Of a stretch of 64,000 bases of DNA, positions 25,026 through 34,031 are shown piece after piece (positions within the stretch are counted from its first letter, which is position 1; every line of letters starts with the position of its first letter). The notes under the pieces were generated by a model. That model worked only from the letters and a program-made list of their open reading frames with translations. It had not been told where the DNA came from and did no database searches. This stretch comes from Kiritimatiellia bacterium (GTDB lineage Bacteria > Verrucomicrobiota > Kiritimatiellia > UBA8416 > JABMPJ01): the NCBI GenBank assembly GCA_030745755.1, contig JASLOA010000045.1:120001-184000 (forward strand). The letters are read 5' to 3'. The translations under genes and the position numbers were made by a program.

Positions 25026-25915
25026 GGTATGTTCTGAGCTACAGGGGCGACGGCGGTGTTGTCATGCTCTTTTCCTCTTAACTGGGATGTTGCCAGTGCT
25101 TCGCCGAGTGATGTCTTAGGAAAAACCGTGAGGTGACCGCCCTGCGTTGCATCGACGATGCGACGGCCTGCATTCTCAAATGCGTTGCGCGCACAGTCGT
25201 AGGCGATTTCGCTGCCACTGAGGTTTGGATATTCCCACTTGATCCCCTTTCCGAAATAGTCTGGGGCGAAGTGATTCGGGTCATCTCCTTGAGACACTTC
25301 CTGTAGTTTTGGCTTTCCCGTATGGCAGAAGAAGTGATCGACACCAATGAGAATGACCTCATCGAACCCCATGAAAAAAGCCACTTGTAGGGCTGTATAA
25401 GTTACTGTGCAGCCACGGTTCCAGCCGGTGAGGATGTTGGCTCTGAACCTAAATCCTTCGGAAACGATGTGCGGAATGAAGACCGTGTTTGCATCTGAAT
25501 CAAGATGCCTGTGCGCGGAGCTCCAGTCGCAGAATTTGAGTGACTTGAGCGGCTGTATCTCATGGGCGAACTGTTCGAAGACGAGATCCTTCACGCATAC
25601 GTAGAAGTCAGGGATGAAGCCCATCTCTTGAATAAGAAGGTAGATCCGGTTCATCCCAAATACATACTCGTTGCTGAGTAGATCCCAGTCTGTATTCCTG
25701 AGGCTTGGACCGTTTCCCATGATCACCGCTCGGTGTCCTCTGTATCTACCTCTATACGGGCTTAGGACCTTTGCTGCGTGGCTTTGCCCACTGGTGCTGA
25801 GCCTCCACGTCAGCCACGGTGGAACCCAGCGCGTGGCTCGGTAGACGTTCTTCAGAGGCAACGGGATTCTGTCATAGGCTCCCCGAAGGGAAGATGTTCT
25901 TATCTTGTCAAACAT
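25022..25915 (-). CDS. DUF115-family protein (MptE-like) of the polysaccharide locus
   Basis: A 297-residue cytoplasmic protein with the DUF115 core: HRAVIMGNGPSLRNTDWDLL (phosphate-binding-like GNGPSL loop), VFGMNRIYLLIQEMGFIPDF and NILTGWNRGCTVTYTALQVA, then FMGFDEVILIGVDHFF, where G-x-D is conserved. The archaeal relative MptE is a pterin diphosphokinase; bacterial DUF115 proteins in surface-glycan loci are thought to be sugar-modifying or transferase enzymes, with no settled reaction. It overlaps the downstream wzy gene start by four bases, so it belongs to the same transcription unit. Confidence 0.8.
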   Translation of the reverse strand: MFDKIRTSSLRGAYDRIPLPLKNVYRATRWVPPWLTWRLSTSGQSHAAKVLSPYRGRYRGHRAVIMGNGPSLRNTDWDLLSNEYVFGMNRIYLLIQEMGFIPDFYVCVKDLVFEQFAHEIQPLKSLKFCDWSSAHRHLDSDANTVFIPHIVSEGFRFRANILTGWNRGCTVTYTALQVAFFMGFDEVILIGVDHFFCHTGKPKLQEVSQGDDPNHFAPDYFGKGIKWEYPNLSGSEIAYDCARNAFENAGRRIVDATQGGHLTVFPKTSLGEALATSQLRGKEHDNTAVAPVAQNIP

Positions 25916-25984
25916 AGGATTAGTTCCGATCCTTTTGGCACCTAAGTGGGCTTTCTCCGATAGAGCAGAGCGGTTGCTGTCCCA

Positions 25985-27472
25985 TCAGCTGCACACCGTT
26001 TGTATTATGAGCCACGCTACCAGTACTACCGCGCATGGGAGTGCCACTCCTCTTTCATAACGTAGCGAGCTCGTCTCCATTGATGCATACGAAAGACTGG
26101 CGCTATACCAAACCCCAAACCCCAGTTGTCCAGCAATAGCTGCTGCAGGAAATGCGTATACACCGAAATAAGGAAAGAGCCAGACCATCGTGACGATCGT
26201 TATCGCGGCAGTTACTCCGTTAGCGATGTGCCAAAGGACTCTGTTTGATGTTGTATAGAGTTGCATGTGCATCCCGGAGAACCGTTCGAGGAAAAGGGCA
26301 GAGGCCAAGAGGGCCCAGAGCAGAGGCGGTGGCGGCGGGGTATTGGAGTGAAGGAGAGTGAATAGAGGGGGGGCCATTATGCTGAATATGATTACGCCGG
26401 ATAGCAGGATCCAATGCGATGCGGTCATTGTTCGCGCTGCCAGGCGGGCAAACTTGGCGCGTTCGCCGCGAGCCCGAAGATATGTCAGCTCGGGAATGTG
26501 AGAATAGAACGGAACCTGCGCGAAAAGGGATAGTTGCCTGAGTAACGTCAATGCGAGAAGGTACGAAGACGCATGCGCCAGTTTCCCCACACTGGCGTAG
26601 AATAGGCCTGTTGCTTGGGTCAGCCCAAGCGAGAGGAATTGCCCCACAGCACTTCGCCAGCTTTGGGACCAAATGGCCATAAGTAGCCCAAAAGAGAATT
26701 GCGAGGTGGGCAACCCTCGCATCGGCATGCCACCTTGGTTTCTTGCGGCATGTCTTAGCGCGAGGCCAATTCCCAACTGAGCCGCCTGAAACACGATCGT
26801 CAATAAGAGAATGCTTCCGCCGTGTAGGAGTACGGGTAGCTGTAGTGCGGCGGCAAGCGCCCATCCCGCGGTTTCCCTGCGTCGGCAAGTTGTGATCTCC
26901 CCTGTGCCGAGAAGATAGGAAGAATAGAGCCAGCAATGGCAGCGGAAGGCGGACGTTATGCTATAGACGCCCCATGCAACCCACAGCCCGTGGGTAAGTG
27001 GTGGTGCCGCCTCGCGCGTCAGGTTAGGAAGCAAAAGCAGCCCTACAAGGAGGCAGATTAGAAACCAGACCAGCGAGAGCATGACATGGATGGCAGACAT
27101 GGTGCGTACGAGCTGACTCAGCAGTTCACGATTTGGGAGGCGAGCGCCGCCCTTGTATACAGCTCCGTTGTGCAGGTCGCACTGCTTTGCACCGTTCATG
27201 GCGTATGATGTGGCGCGGGTTATGGTGGGAGAAAGCCCCAGTAGTACAAGGAACTGCATCCCCTGCAGGGTCATCAACGAATACCAGAAGGTCATCTCAA
27301 CAGGGGATAAGAACTTTAAAGTGAGGGGGACAAGTATGGCGAAGTTTAACCCTCGTGCAGAGAGCGCAGCCCACGAGCATACAATAGGCGAAGCCCATGC
27401 AATCTTGGCTCTTGATACTAGCTTGATGTAAAGAGGAGAGGGCATTCTAGTGGCGCTGCGAGAGAACTTCAT
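25985..27472 (-). CDS. Wzx-type flippase (MATE/MVF-like membrane protein)
   Basis: A 495-residue membrane protein with about 12-14 predicted helices, including LNFAILVPLTLKFLSPVEM, VMLSLVWFLICLLVGLLLLP and ITIVTMVWLFPYFGVYAFPA. No other domain is seen. In a locus with Wzy, Wza and a copolymerase, a protein of this type is the flippase that turns the lipid-linked repeat unit across the inner membrane. The annotated start at 27472 overlaps the upstream dehydrogenase gene by 26 bases; ATG at 27445, right after that stop, is an equally possible start. Neither has a clear ribosome binding site. Confidence 0.8.
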   Translation of the reverse strand: MKFSRSATRMPSPLYIKLVSRAKIAWASPIVCSWAALSARGLNFAILVPLTLKFLSPVEMTFWYSLMTLQGMQFLVLLGLSPTITRATSYAMNGAKQCDLHNGAVYKGGARLPNRELLSQLVRTMSAIHVMLSLVWFLICLLVGLLLLPNLTREAAPPLTHGLWVAWGVYSITSAFRCHCWLYSSYLLGTGEITTCRRRETAGWALAAALQLPVLLHGGSILLLTIVFQAAQLGIGLALRHAARNQGGMPMRGLPTSQFSFGLLMAIWSQSWRSAVGQFLSLGLTQATGLFYASVGKLAHASSYLLALTLLRQLSLFAQVPFYSHIPELTYLRARGERAKFARLAARTMTASHWILLSGVIIFSIMAPPLFTLLHSNTPPPPPLLWALLASALFLERFSGMHMQLYTTSNRVLWHIANGVTAAITIVTMVWLFPYFGVYAFPAAAIAGQLGFGVWYSASLSYASMETSSLRYERGVALPCAVVLVAWLIIQTVCS

Positions 27473-28445
27473 AAAGGGCGTTGTTCGCCGGTGATGCCCC
27501 GGAAAGCACTCGAATGCAGTCCTCGGCTGCGCCGAGCTCCATCAGGTAACGCGATCCCTTTGCTGAGGCCGCGATATGGGCCGTGAGGATGACGTTGTCA
27601 AGCTGGCTGAGGGGGCCGACGTAGGGTTCTTTCTCGTAGACGTCAAGTGCAGCTCCTCCCAGGTGGCGCTGCAAGAGTGCATCCGTCAAGGCCTCGGTGT
27701 CAGCGATGCCGCCGCGTGCCGTATTGATGATCATGGCGCCCGTCTTCATCGCTGCGATGCGATCTCGATTGACGAAATGGTGGTTCTCCTCATTCATGGG
27801 AATGTGAAAGGAGATGAGGTCGGCCTTGCTTAGAATACTCTCCAGATCGCACCATTCGGTATTCGGCAGAGGTTGCCCGTGAACAGTGGGGTCGGTGTCG
27901 GTAGCCAGAATCCGTGCACCAAACGGTTCCAGTAGTCGAATCACACGTGATCCGATGCGGCCCACCCCCACCACGCCGATGGCTACGTCGCGTACAAGAT
28001 GGCCCATCAGACGATTCCAGGCACCCTCGCGAACGGATCGATCTGAAGCATGGATGTGGCGCAGGAGATTCAGGATATTAGCTACTGTCAGTTCGGCAAC
28101 GCCGTCCGATGGTGCGTCAGGGGTGTACGTGACTGCGATGTCACTTTCGGAACAGTAACCGAGGTCGACGCTGTCCAGCCCGATGCCAACGCGACTTATG
28201 ACCTTGAGACGATCTGCTGTGGCGAGCGTCTCCGCATTGTAAGGCTCTGTGCCGGCGATGACGGCATCGATTCCAGGCAACAAGTCTGAGACATCCTGGG
28301 CGGTCAGCCGACGGTGGTGTGGGTTGAATACAAGTTCCCAGCCTGTCTTGTGCAGGAGTTCAAGTGGTTTGTTACCGGTGGTTCCGAATGGAAAGGTCGC
28401 GATTAGGATCCGCTTGCTATCGGTTGTCATAGGATTCTGATCCAT
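27447..28445 (-). CDS. D-2-hydroxyacid dehydrogenase (phosphoglycerate dehydrogenase type)
   Basis: A 332-residue NAD-dependent dehydrogenase. The dinucleotide fold is in VAIGVVGVGRIGSRVIRLLE and the catalytic residues appear as INTARGGIADTEAL (Arg), EKEPYVGPLSQLDNVILTAH (Glu and His). A substrate-binding segment VISRVGIGLDSVDLGYC precedes the core. It interconverts a 2-keto acid and a D-2-hydroxy acid. It stands between a flippase gene and a CMP-transferase gene, so the likely role is in making an acidic sugar or glycerate-like decoration for the glycan, not serine synthesis. It is shorter than long PGDH forms and has no ACT domain. Confidence 0.88.
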   Translation of the reverse strand: MDQNPMTTDSKRILIATFPFGTTGNKPLELLHKTGWELVFNPHHRRLTAQDVSDLLPGIDAVIAGTEPYNAETLATADRLKVISRVGIGLDSVDLGYCSESDIAVTYTPDAPSDGVAELTVANILNLLRHIHASDRSVREGAWNRLMGHLVRDVAIGVVGVGRIGSRVIRLLEPFGARILATDTDPTVHGQPLPNTEWCDLESILSKADLISFHIPMNEENHHFVNRDRIAAMKTGAMIINTARGGIADTEALTDALLQRHLGGAALDVYEKEPYVGPLSQLDNVILTAHIAASAKGSRYLMELGAAEDCIRVLSGASPANNALYEVLSQRH

Positions 28446-28459
28446 CAGAACAATACAAT

Positions 28460-29146
28460 CTAGTCTTCTGATTGCCGGGCATACATGGCGAGCATTTCGG
28501 CGAGACGAAATGTAAACTCGTCATCTATGTCGGTCGACTCGATCGGCGGTGTCACATACATATAGGGTGTATCGCCAATGCGTTGCTCATGCTTAGCAAA
28601 GGACTCTTTGGTGAACACGTAGAGTGTGGAGTTCTCCTCGTACATGGGGTCGAGATCCTGAGTCCGAATCAGTTCTGCAGGCTTATGATTCACGGCTTCG
28701 CCGGTGGTCCGATAGAAACGGCTGTAGAAGGCGTTCACGGTGAAAAGCGAATCGTGCGTGGGTTCTTCCTCAAGGAACTTTGAAAGAACCTTGGCAATCG
28801 TCTCAGCCCGCAGGAGAGGGTTCGTTGCGTGTGTCTGTACATATATGTCCGCGTTCGATTGCTCAAGGTCGTACGCGAACAGTTTGTTTGTGCTCACAAA
28901 GTCACCCTTGAGTTCGTCAGGGCGTTCGATGACGCGTACTTTCCTCGATAGCTTTGGCGCCTCAAGCGCAACTCGGGGGCTGTCTGTGTTGATCAGAATC
29001 TCGTCCACGGCGTAAACCTTGTCGAGCGTGTGGACGATATGATGATAGAGGGGTTTGCCGCAGAATCCCCGGAAGTTCTTGCCTGCAACCCGTTCACTGT
29101 GATCCTTAATAGGCACCAAGGCCGCTACTGCTCGATTGTGTATCAT
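28460..29146 (-). CDS. Cytidylyltransferase of the NeuA/KdsB type
   Basis: A 228-residue nucleotidyltransferase. The N-terminal signature VAALVPIKDHSERVAGKNFR matches the P-x-K/R-x-x-S-x-R-x-x-x-K-N loop of CMP-sialic-acid synthetases, followed by GKPLYHHIVHTL, DEILINTDSP and IYVQTHATNPLLRAETI. These enzymes activate a sugar acid with CTP to give CMP-sugar for glycan synthesis. AAGG lies before the ATG. The adjacent aldolase gene could make the keto acid that is activated, and the dehydrogenase may tailor it. The exact substrate is not known. Confidence 0.85.
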   Translation of the reverse strand: MIHNRAVAALVPIKDHSERVAGKNFRGFCGKPLYHHIVHTLDKVYAVDEILINTDSPRVALEAPKLSRKVRVIERPDELKGDFVSTNKLFAYDLEQSNADIYVQTHATNPLLRAETIAKVLSKFLEEEPTHDSLFTVNAFYSRFYRTTGEAVNHKPAELIRTQDLDPMYEENSTLYVFTKESFAKHEQRIGDTPYMYVTPPIESTDIDDEFTFRLAEMLAMYARQSED

Positions 29147-29172
29147 GCTTTGCTACCTTTTTGGACTCCGTG

Positions 29173-29910
29173 TCATGGACAGACGCATGCGTTGCTTAGA
29201 AAGACAGCATCAATACCGTAGGCGATGAATTGATAGCCTTCAGCGATCCTCTTACTGAGCTCGTCTCTATCGGGTTGCACAACGTGTTGTCCCATCGGAA
29301 TGCCAGCTTGTTTCGCTTTTGCTTCTGCTGTTTCCATTGCCGTGACGAAGTCGGAGTGATGGAACTGCCCGGTGATACCCATTGATGCAGACAAATCATA
29401 CGGGCCCATGATGATGGCGTCAAGGCCCTCAACCTTAAGAATCGCGTCAAGATTGTCTATCCCCGCGATGGCTTCAATCTGCGCCACGAGGAAGAGATCA
29501 GCGCCAGTTCCCGCAAGGTATTCATCGAATTGCTTCCCGAACAGATTAGCTCGCGAGTAGCCAACGCCACGCGAGCCTCGAGGGGGATAGTAACTCCACC
29601 GAATAGCATCCCGCAATTGCTCTTCTGACTCAATCATTGGAAAAATAAGCCCACGCGCACCTGCATCAAGAACTCGCTTGATATGCGTGGGCGTCACTTC
29701 CGCCAATCGTGCAAAGGGTAAAGTGCCTCCAAGCTCGATGGCCCTGAAGATGCAGGGCAAGTCTGATAGCGAGAACTCTCCGTGCTCCAAGTCAACAGCA
29801 ACCCAGTCAAAACCCGCCTTACCCATCACTTCTGCGACAGAAGGTGAACACAGTTGCATCCAACTGCCGACCGTGACGCCGCCTGATTCAAGCTTGTTTC
29901 TGATTAACAT
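29173..29910 (-). CDS. HpcH/HpaI-family aldolase
   Basis: A 245-residue class II (metal) pyruvate aldolase. Features are GSWMQLCSPSVAEVMGKAGF, the signature FDWVAVDLEHGEFS, ARGLIFPMIESEEQLRDA, VAQIEAIAGIDNLDAI and DAIIMGPYDLSASMG. It cleaves or forms a 4-hydroxy-2-keto acid from pyruvate and an aldehyde. The open frame runs on upstream to 30549 antisense to the thioesterase gene, but ATG at 29910 has a strong GGAGGT just before it and gives the family length. As first gene of the polysaccharide locus next to a CMP-transferase, it may build a 3-deoxy-2-keto sugar acid rather than degrade aromatics. Confidence 0.88.
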   Translation of the reverse strand: MLIRNKLESGGVTVGSWMQLCSPSVAEVMGKAGFDWVAVDLEHGEFSLSDLPCIFRAIELGGTLPFARLAEVTPTHIKRVLDAGARGLIFPMIESEEQLRDAIRWSYYPPRGSRGVGYSRANLFGKQFDEYLAGTGADLFLVAQIEAIAGIDNLDAILKVEGLDAIIMGPYDLSASMGITGQFHHSDFVTAMETAEAKAKQAGIPMGQHVVQPDRDELSKRIAEGYQFIAYGIDAVFLSNACVCP

Positions 29911-30005
29911 AACCACCTCCCACGCGTCTCGCCTATCCCAATCCGCGCACACTCCGTGCCCGACGATTATGCAGTCGTTGCGATGCAATCCCTGCCTTCC
30001 ATTCA

Positions 30006-30033
30006 AGTATAGGAACCTAGCATGGCCCAACAA
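30006..30033 (-). promoter_or_regulatory. Possible promoter of the polysaccharide locus
   Basis: On the minus strand TTGTTG (30033-30028), 16 bases, then TATACT (30011-30006). Transcription would start near 29,999, giving a leader of about 90 bases before the aldolase ATG. The 315-base divergent gap 29,911-30,225 shows no gene; it should also hold the promoter of the plus-strand thioesterase gene, which I cannot place. Confidence 0.35.
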
Positions 30034-30225
30034 CGGGTTCAACACATCACACACGGGCATCGCATGGTCCCAGATCAACTTCTTCCATCTTCTTCCCCTA
30101 CGTTGGTGCTGCCGTGCGGTAAGCGGATGCTGCCTTCCCCATCGCGCTGGAGGCACACAACGCAGAAAGCATTTGTGGTGACGGGGCAGATCTGACACTC
30201 TCGGGATCACAGCGAGGACGCAGCA

Positions 30226-30636
30226 ATGTTCAGATACGAGACAACGGTCAAGGTACACAACATGGACGCGGCGCAGCGGCTGTTCTTTGCGGAACAGTTT
30301 ATGATGGCGCACGAGGCGTGGGAAGCCTGCCTCAGTTCGGTCGGATTCAGCATCGGCCGCATCCTGTCCGAAGATTCGTTCATGGTGCCGGTCGTACATG
30401 CCGAGGCGGACTACTCGGCGCCGGTAGCGCTGAGCGATAGCATCACGGTTGAGGTAAGCTGCGTTCGCATCGGCACGAAGTCCTTCACCATGGGCTATGC
30501 CATCAGCAAGAACGCTGATCAGCCGATTGGACGCGTCACGCTGATCCATGCCACGGTGTCACAGGCAACCGGCCGGGCCATCCCCATTCCGGATGAGTTT
30601 CTGGACGTCCTCAACCGGATCACCCCAGCCGAGTAG
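30226..30636 (+). CDS. Hot-dog fold acyl-CoA thioesterase (4HBT family), possible DHNA-CoA thioesterase
   Basis: A 136-residue single-domain hot-dog protein. It opens FRYETTVKVHNMDAAQRLFF and continues with FMMAHEAWEACLSS, where MDA and HEA fit the 4HBT catalytic pattern (D/E near the first helix), and then VPVVHAEADYSAPVALSDSI. 4HBT enzymes hydrolyse acyl-CoA thioesters. It lies beside menE, menC, menA and menB, which make 1,4-dihydroxy-2-naphthoyl-CoA; that compound needs a thioesterase (MenI) of exactly this fold, so this is a good candidate. It is on the opposite strand to the other men genes, so the link is by neighbourhood only. Confidence 0.75.
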   Translation: MFRYETTVKVHNMDAAQRLFFAEQFMMAHEAWEACLSSVGFSIGRILSEDSFMVPVVHAEADYSAPVALSDSITVEVSCVRIGTKSFTMGYAISKNADQPIGRVTLIHATVSQATGRAIPIPDEFLDVLNRITPAE

Positions 30637-30849
30637 CGGTGGCGCTGCTCACACGGGGGACCGGACTATGGGTGGCCCTGTGTCCTGTCAGGAAAGTCCG
30701 GGCCGCGCTGGCCATTGAATGCGGCACGAAGACGGTTGTCAGACGAGCTGCGCTTGCGGCGGACCGGGAGCGGACTCATGCGATCGGTTACAGCGCGGCG
30801 CGCCTTGCGACTACGCTGCCACTCCTCCCACGTCCATGCGATTTTGAGA

Positions 30850-31449
30850 TTACCTTGCGAGCTCACGCTGCACCTCCTTCCGAAGGCCCGTAAGCTCGTT
30901 CGCAACATTGAAATCGGGCAGGGCTGCGAGCCGCGACACCTCGTCCCAGTCCACTGGTGTCTCACCGGATTCACATGCGGCGATCAGCTTGCAGGCCACC
31001 TCACGTGCCTCTGCATCGGGCTGTGGATAGAAAGCCAGTAACACCCTTTCAACGAGAGTCATTTCAGGCGGCAACACACTAACAACGCCAAAGGGGGTTT
31101 CGATGCGGCGACATGGCGAGACCGACTCATTCTCCAAGAATCCCAACAGGTCGACATAGAGGCCCGCAACCAGCCAGCTGCGAGGACCTCCCCTCGCCCC
31201 CAAGGCGCCCATAATGTCCTGGGCTTGGCGAAGCGGGATTCGAGTCAGTTCGAGGCGACAGAAATCGATGTCGCCCGACATATAGGCGCCCTCGGTATAG
31301 AATTCCACGGCAGAACCACCCACCACCACCAAGTTGCTGCCGGCTTCCGCAAATATACGCGTCACGAGGCCAGCCAACTTGAGCCCCCGCTCAAGCAAGT
31401 CGTCCGTGGCCTCAATGTCCCTAACTGCTTGCGCCGCATCCATGTCCAA
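30850..31449 (-). CDS. Nucleotidyltransferase-fold protein (DUF6036/AbiEii-like)
   Basis: A 199-residue protein with a minimal nucleotidyltransferase pattern: LVVVGGSAVEFYTEGAYMSG followed by DIDFC, giving the GGS ... D-x-D arrangement of the polymerase-beta-like fold. Related proteins are often orphan or part of toxin-antitoxin or abortive-infection systems. No convincing partner is visible; a short minus-strand frame following it (down to 30666) is not persuasive. It lies between the thioesterase and menE, 39 bases after menE's upstream neighbour direction changes, and looks like an insertion into the menaquinone cluster. Function unknown. Confidence 0.65.
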   Translation of the reverse strand: MDMDAAQAVRDIEATDDLLERGLKLAGLVTRIFAEAGSNLVVVGGSAVEFYTEGAYMSGDIDFCRLELTRIPLRQAQDIMGALGARGGPRSWLVAGLYVDLLGFLENESVSPCRRIETPFGVVSVLPPEMTLVERVLLAFYPQPDAEAREVACKLIAACESGETPVDWDEVSRLAALPDFNVANELTGLRKEVQRELAR

Positions 31450-31488
31450 ACCCTACCACCGCCCCACCTTTACCTGAAAGCTCATTTA

Positions 31489-32892
31489 TCACTCGCCGGC
31501 CTGCTTGAGTAGTTGTAACGCACGCCGCCGCAGGAAAGGACGATCCGTCTTGATGCCGCCGGTGGGATAGTCGGCTGGCCAGGCCAGGATCTGGTCGGGC
31601 CGCTTGAACGACTCCAATCGGCCGGTCAGCGCCGCACGGATGGTGTCGGTCTCTACGTCAACACCCACTTCCGCCCGCACAAAAGCCACCGGCCGGGCAG
31701 CGTACTCGGTATGCGGTACCGCGACCACGACGGCTTCCTCAATCCCGGGCAGGGCGAGCAGCGCGGTTTCGATCTCCTCGGGATAGATATTCTCCCCGCC
31801 CGAGATGAAGAGGCGATCGCGACGACCTGTCACGCTGAGATGACCCTCCACATCGAACGCGCCGCTGTCGCCCGTATGAAACCATCCCGCCGCGTCGACA
31901 CAGGGGCGAATGGTACCGTCAACCAGGTAGCCCTGGCAGAGGGTACGTCCGCGCACAAACAGCTCGCCCGTGTCGCTGACCTTCGCCTCGCGATAGGGCA
32001 GCAGGCGGCCGGCCGAATCGGGCCGCGTGCGCAGATCGTGACGGTCGGTGGTCGTAACCTGGGAGCCCATCTCGGTGGAGCCATACGAGAGATGCAGCGG
32101 CAGACCCACGCCCAGGGAACGCTTCACGAGATCGGCGGGGATGTGTGAGCCACCGGCCAGGACCGCCTTGAGCGACGGCAGGGGCGCATCGTCTTCGCAA
32201 GCCGCCACGAGCTCGCGCAGCTGGGCGGCCACCACCGACACATGGGTGATGGTGTGTTGCCGGATCGCATCGACCAGTGACCGTCCGCTATCGATCACCA
32301 CCGTGGCGCCCGCGAGGGCGGTACGAAAGAGGATGCCGAGTCCGGAGACATGGTAGAGCGGCAGCGAGAGCAGCCAGCGGTCGTGGCGTTGGATGGGAAT
32401 CACGATCGCAGCGCCGAGTGCGTTGCAGGCCAGGCTGTCGTAGCTGTGCACGACCGCCTTGGGGGCCGTACTGCTGCCGGATGAGAGCACCACAATGGCG
32501 GATGCCGTGAGGTCGCGAGCTACGGGAACGGGGGGCGCGGCACCCGAAGCCTCCGAGAGCGATGCGGGCAGGGCTGGCAGGACGGTAAAACAGTGGCGCA
32601 GTCCGAGCGTGGCAACGAGCAACGTCAGCGCCTCGCCAGGAAGTCGCGTGGAGATCGGGACCACGACACCGCCACGCCGCATCACGGCCTGCAACAGGAC
32701 AAGATAACCATACGACGGGGCGACGCAGATCCCTACCCGCTCGCCCGGTTCGACCTCAAGCGTGGCGGCCAGCCGGGTGACGGCGGCATCGTAGTCGCGA
32801 AAGGTGTAAGAGGCCTCTCCCTCCACCACCGCCACGTCGTCGGGGTGGGTCTGCGCGGCGTATGCGATCGGCCAGTCGGGCAGCTCCCTCAC
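31489..32892 (-). CDS. menE: o-Succinylbenzoate-CoA ligase
   Basis: A 467-residue adenylate-forming enzyme. Motifs: VVLSSGSSTAPKAVVHSYDS (A3 phosphate loop), HLSYGSTEMGSQVTTT (A5), GWFHTGDSGAFD (A7), GRRDRLFISGGENIYPEEIE (A8) and a C-terminal GGIKTDRPFLRR with the A10 lysine. It attaches CoA to 2-succinylbenzoate in menaquinone synthesis. The gene overlaps the end of menC by four bases (ATGA). The assignment to MenE instead of another acyl-CoA synthetase rests on the menC and menA neighbours. Confidence 0.9.
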   Translation of the reverse strand: MRELPDWPIAYAAQTHPDDVAVVEGEASYTFRDYDAAVTRLAATLEVEPGERVGICVAPSYGYLVLLQAVMRRGGVVVPISTRLPGEALTLLVATLGLRHCFTVLPALPASLSEASGAAPPVPVARDLTASAIVVLSSGSSTAPKAVVHSYDSLACNALGAAIVIPIQRHDRWLLSLPLYHVSGLGILFRTALAGATVVIDSGRSLVDAIRQHTITHVSVVAAQLRELVAACEDDAPLPSLKAVLAGGSHIPADLVKRSLGVGLPLHLSYGSTEMGSQVTTTDRHDLRTRPDSAGRLLPYREAKVSDTGELFVRGRTLCQGYLVDGTIRPCVDAAGWFHTGDSGAFDVEGHLSVTGRRDRLFISGGENIYPEEIETALLALPGIEEAVVVAVPHTEYAARPVAFVRAEVGVDVETDTIRAALTGRLESFKRPDQILAWPADYPTGGIKTDRPFLRRRALQLLKQAGE

Positions 32893-34031
32893 AGCGGTAC
32901 CTCCGTCAGGTAGGGCGCCAGCCGGTCAAGATCGTCAACCCGACTGCGTGCCACATCGATACCGCCGGCGCAAAAGCCGTCCGGCGTGCCGCTCAATGCG
33001 GGTGCAAAACAGCGCTGCGTATCGAGTCCGGCATGCGGCGCATGCAGGGCGGCGCCGAGTTGCACGAGGAACGACCAACCGACGACCGTATTGAAGGCGC
33101 TGCTGATGATCGCCGTCTGTCCGCGCCGGCGTGCCGTTGCCGCCAGCTCCAGGCCAGTGGCCAGACTGCCCGGGACAGTGTCCAACTTGAGCACCAGATG
33201 CGAGGGCCAGGTCCGGATCAAGTCGGCATAACGTTCCGGCTCAGCCAAGGTCTCATCCAGGGCCATGGCCACTCCGCTGCGGGCCTGCAGTTCGGGCAGA
33301 TCAGTGGGATCGGTCAACAGCTCTTCAGCATAGCGCGGCGAGAGCGGTGCCAGCCTGGCCAAAAACGCTGCGGCCTGCTCGAGCGTCCAGGCGCGGTTGC
33401 CATCCACAATGAAGTCGACCTCGTCGCGTAGCGCAGCCGGCAGGGCCAACAGGGCATCGGCCTCGACGCGCGGATCGGTGCGGCCAACCTTGACCTTGAC
33501 TAGGCGGCATCCCTCATCCACGCAACGCGCCACTTCCGCGGCCCAGCCATCGGGCGGCCCCATCACGAGTCCGTTGAGCGGCAGGAAATCAAGCGGCGCC
33601 GAATCGAGCAGCTGTGCAGGCGTCACCCCGCGACGTGCGGCCCGCAGGTTGAGCAGAGCCATGCAGAGACCGAAGTGGAGCGGCGGGAGGGGGAAGAAGG
33701 GGAGGAGGTCCCCCCGTCGCCCTGTGGGCTTTGGAGGGCAGGCGGAGGTCTCTCCTTCGCCCTGCGCGCTATGGAGGGCAAGCGGGGGGAGAGAAAGATT
33801 GTGCAGCGACGTGCGGTGGGTACGGAGGAGGGCCAGGCAGTCAGCGGTGGTGGCGCGGTGGAAGCCGGGCAGGGGGGCGACCTCCCCCACCCCACGTGCG
33901 CCGTGACCATCGTCGAGTGTGATGAAGAGTCCGCTGCGCTCGGTCAAGGTCTGACCCCCCACCACGAGCGGTATCTGCAGGGGCAGTCGAAAGGCGTGCA
34001 ACGCATGCAGGTGCGCGCTCACAGCAGCCAC
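32889..34031 (-). CDS. menC: o-Succinylbenzoate synthase
   Basis: A 380-residue enolase-superfamily enzyme that dehydrates SHCHC to 2-succinylbenzoate. Visible catalytic features: VKVKVG (Lys on the second strand), VDFIVDGNRAW (Asp metal ligand), YAEELLTDP (Glu ligand), VAMALDETL (Asp ligand), LVLKLDT (Lys) and AIISSAFNT near the end. A low-complexity Pro/Gly/Arg-rich insert (about residues 85-115) is unusual. It overlaps menA by 13 bases if GTG at 34031 is used; GTG at 34022 would give a four-base GTGA overlap. It belongs to a minus-strand operon menB-menA-menC-menE. Confidence 0.9.
   Translation of the reverse strand: MAAVSAHLHALHAFRLPLQIPLVVGGQTLTERSGLFITLDDGHGARGVGEVAPLPGFHRATTADCLALLRTHRTSLHNLSLPPLALHSAQGEGETSACPPKPTGRRGDLLPFFPLPPLHFGLCMALLNLRAARRGVTPAQLLDSAPLDFLPLNGLVMGPPDGWAAEVARCVDEGCRLVKVKVGRTDPRVEADALLALPAALRDEVDFIVDGNRAWTLEQAAAFLARLAPLSPRYAEELLTDPTDLPELQARSGVAMALDETLAEPERYADLIRTWPSHLVLKLDTVPGSLATGLELAATARRRGQTAIISSAFNTVVGWSFLVQLGAALHAPHAGLDTQRCFAPALSGTPDGFCAGGIDVARSRVDDLDRLAPYLTEVPL

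Noticed and set aside
29911..30549. Upstream extension of the aldolase frame
   Set aside because: It is antisense to the thioesterase gene, and a strong ribosome binding site fixes the start at 29910.
30686..30705. GGAAAGTCCGGGC, resembling the 5' conserved part of RNase P RNA
   Set aside because: No matching 3' block (ACAGAA...) or P-stems within 400 bases, and a conserved protein gene on the other strand starts soon after.
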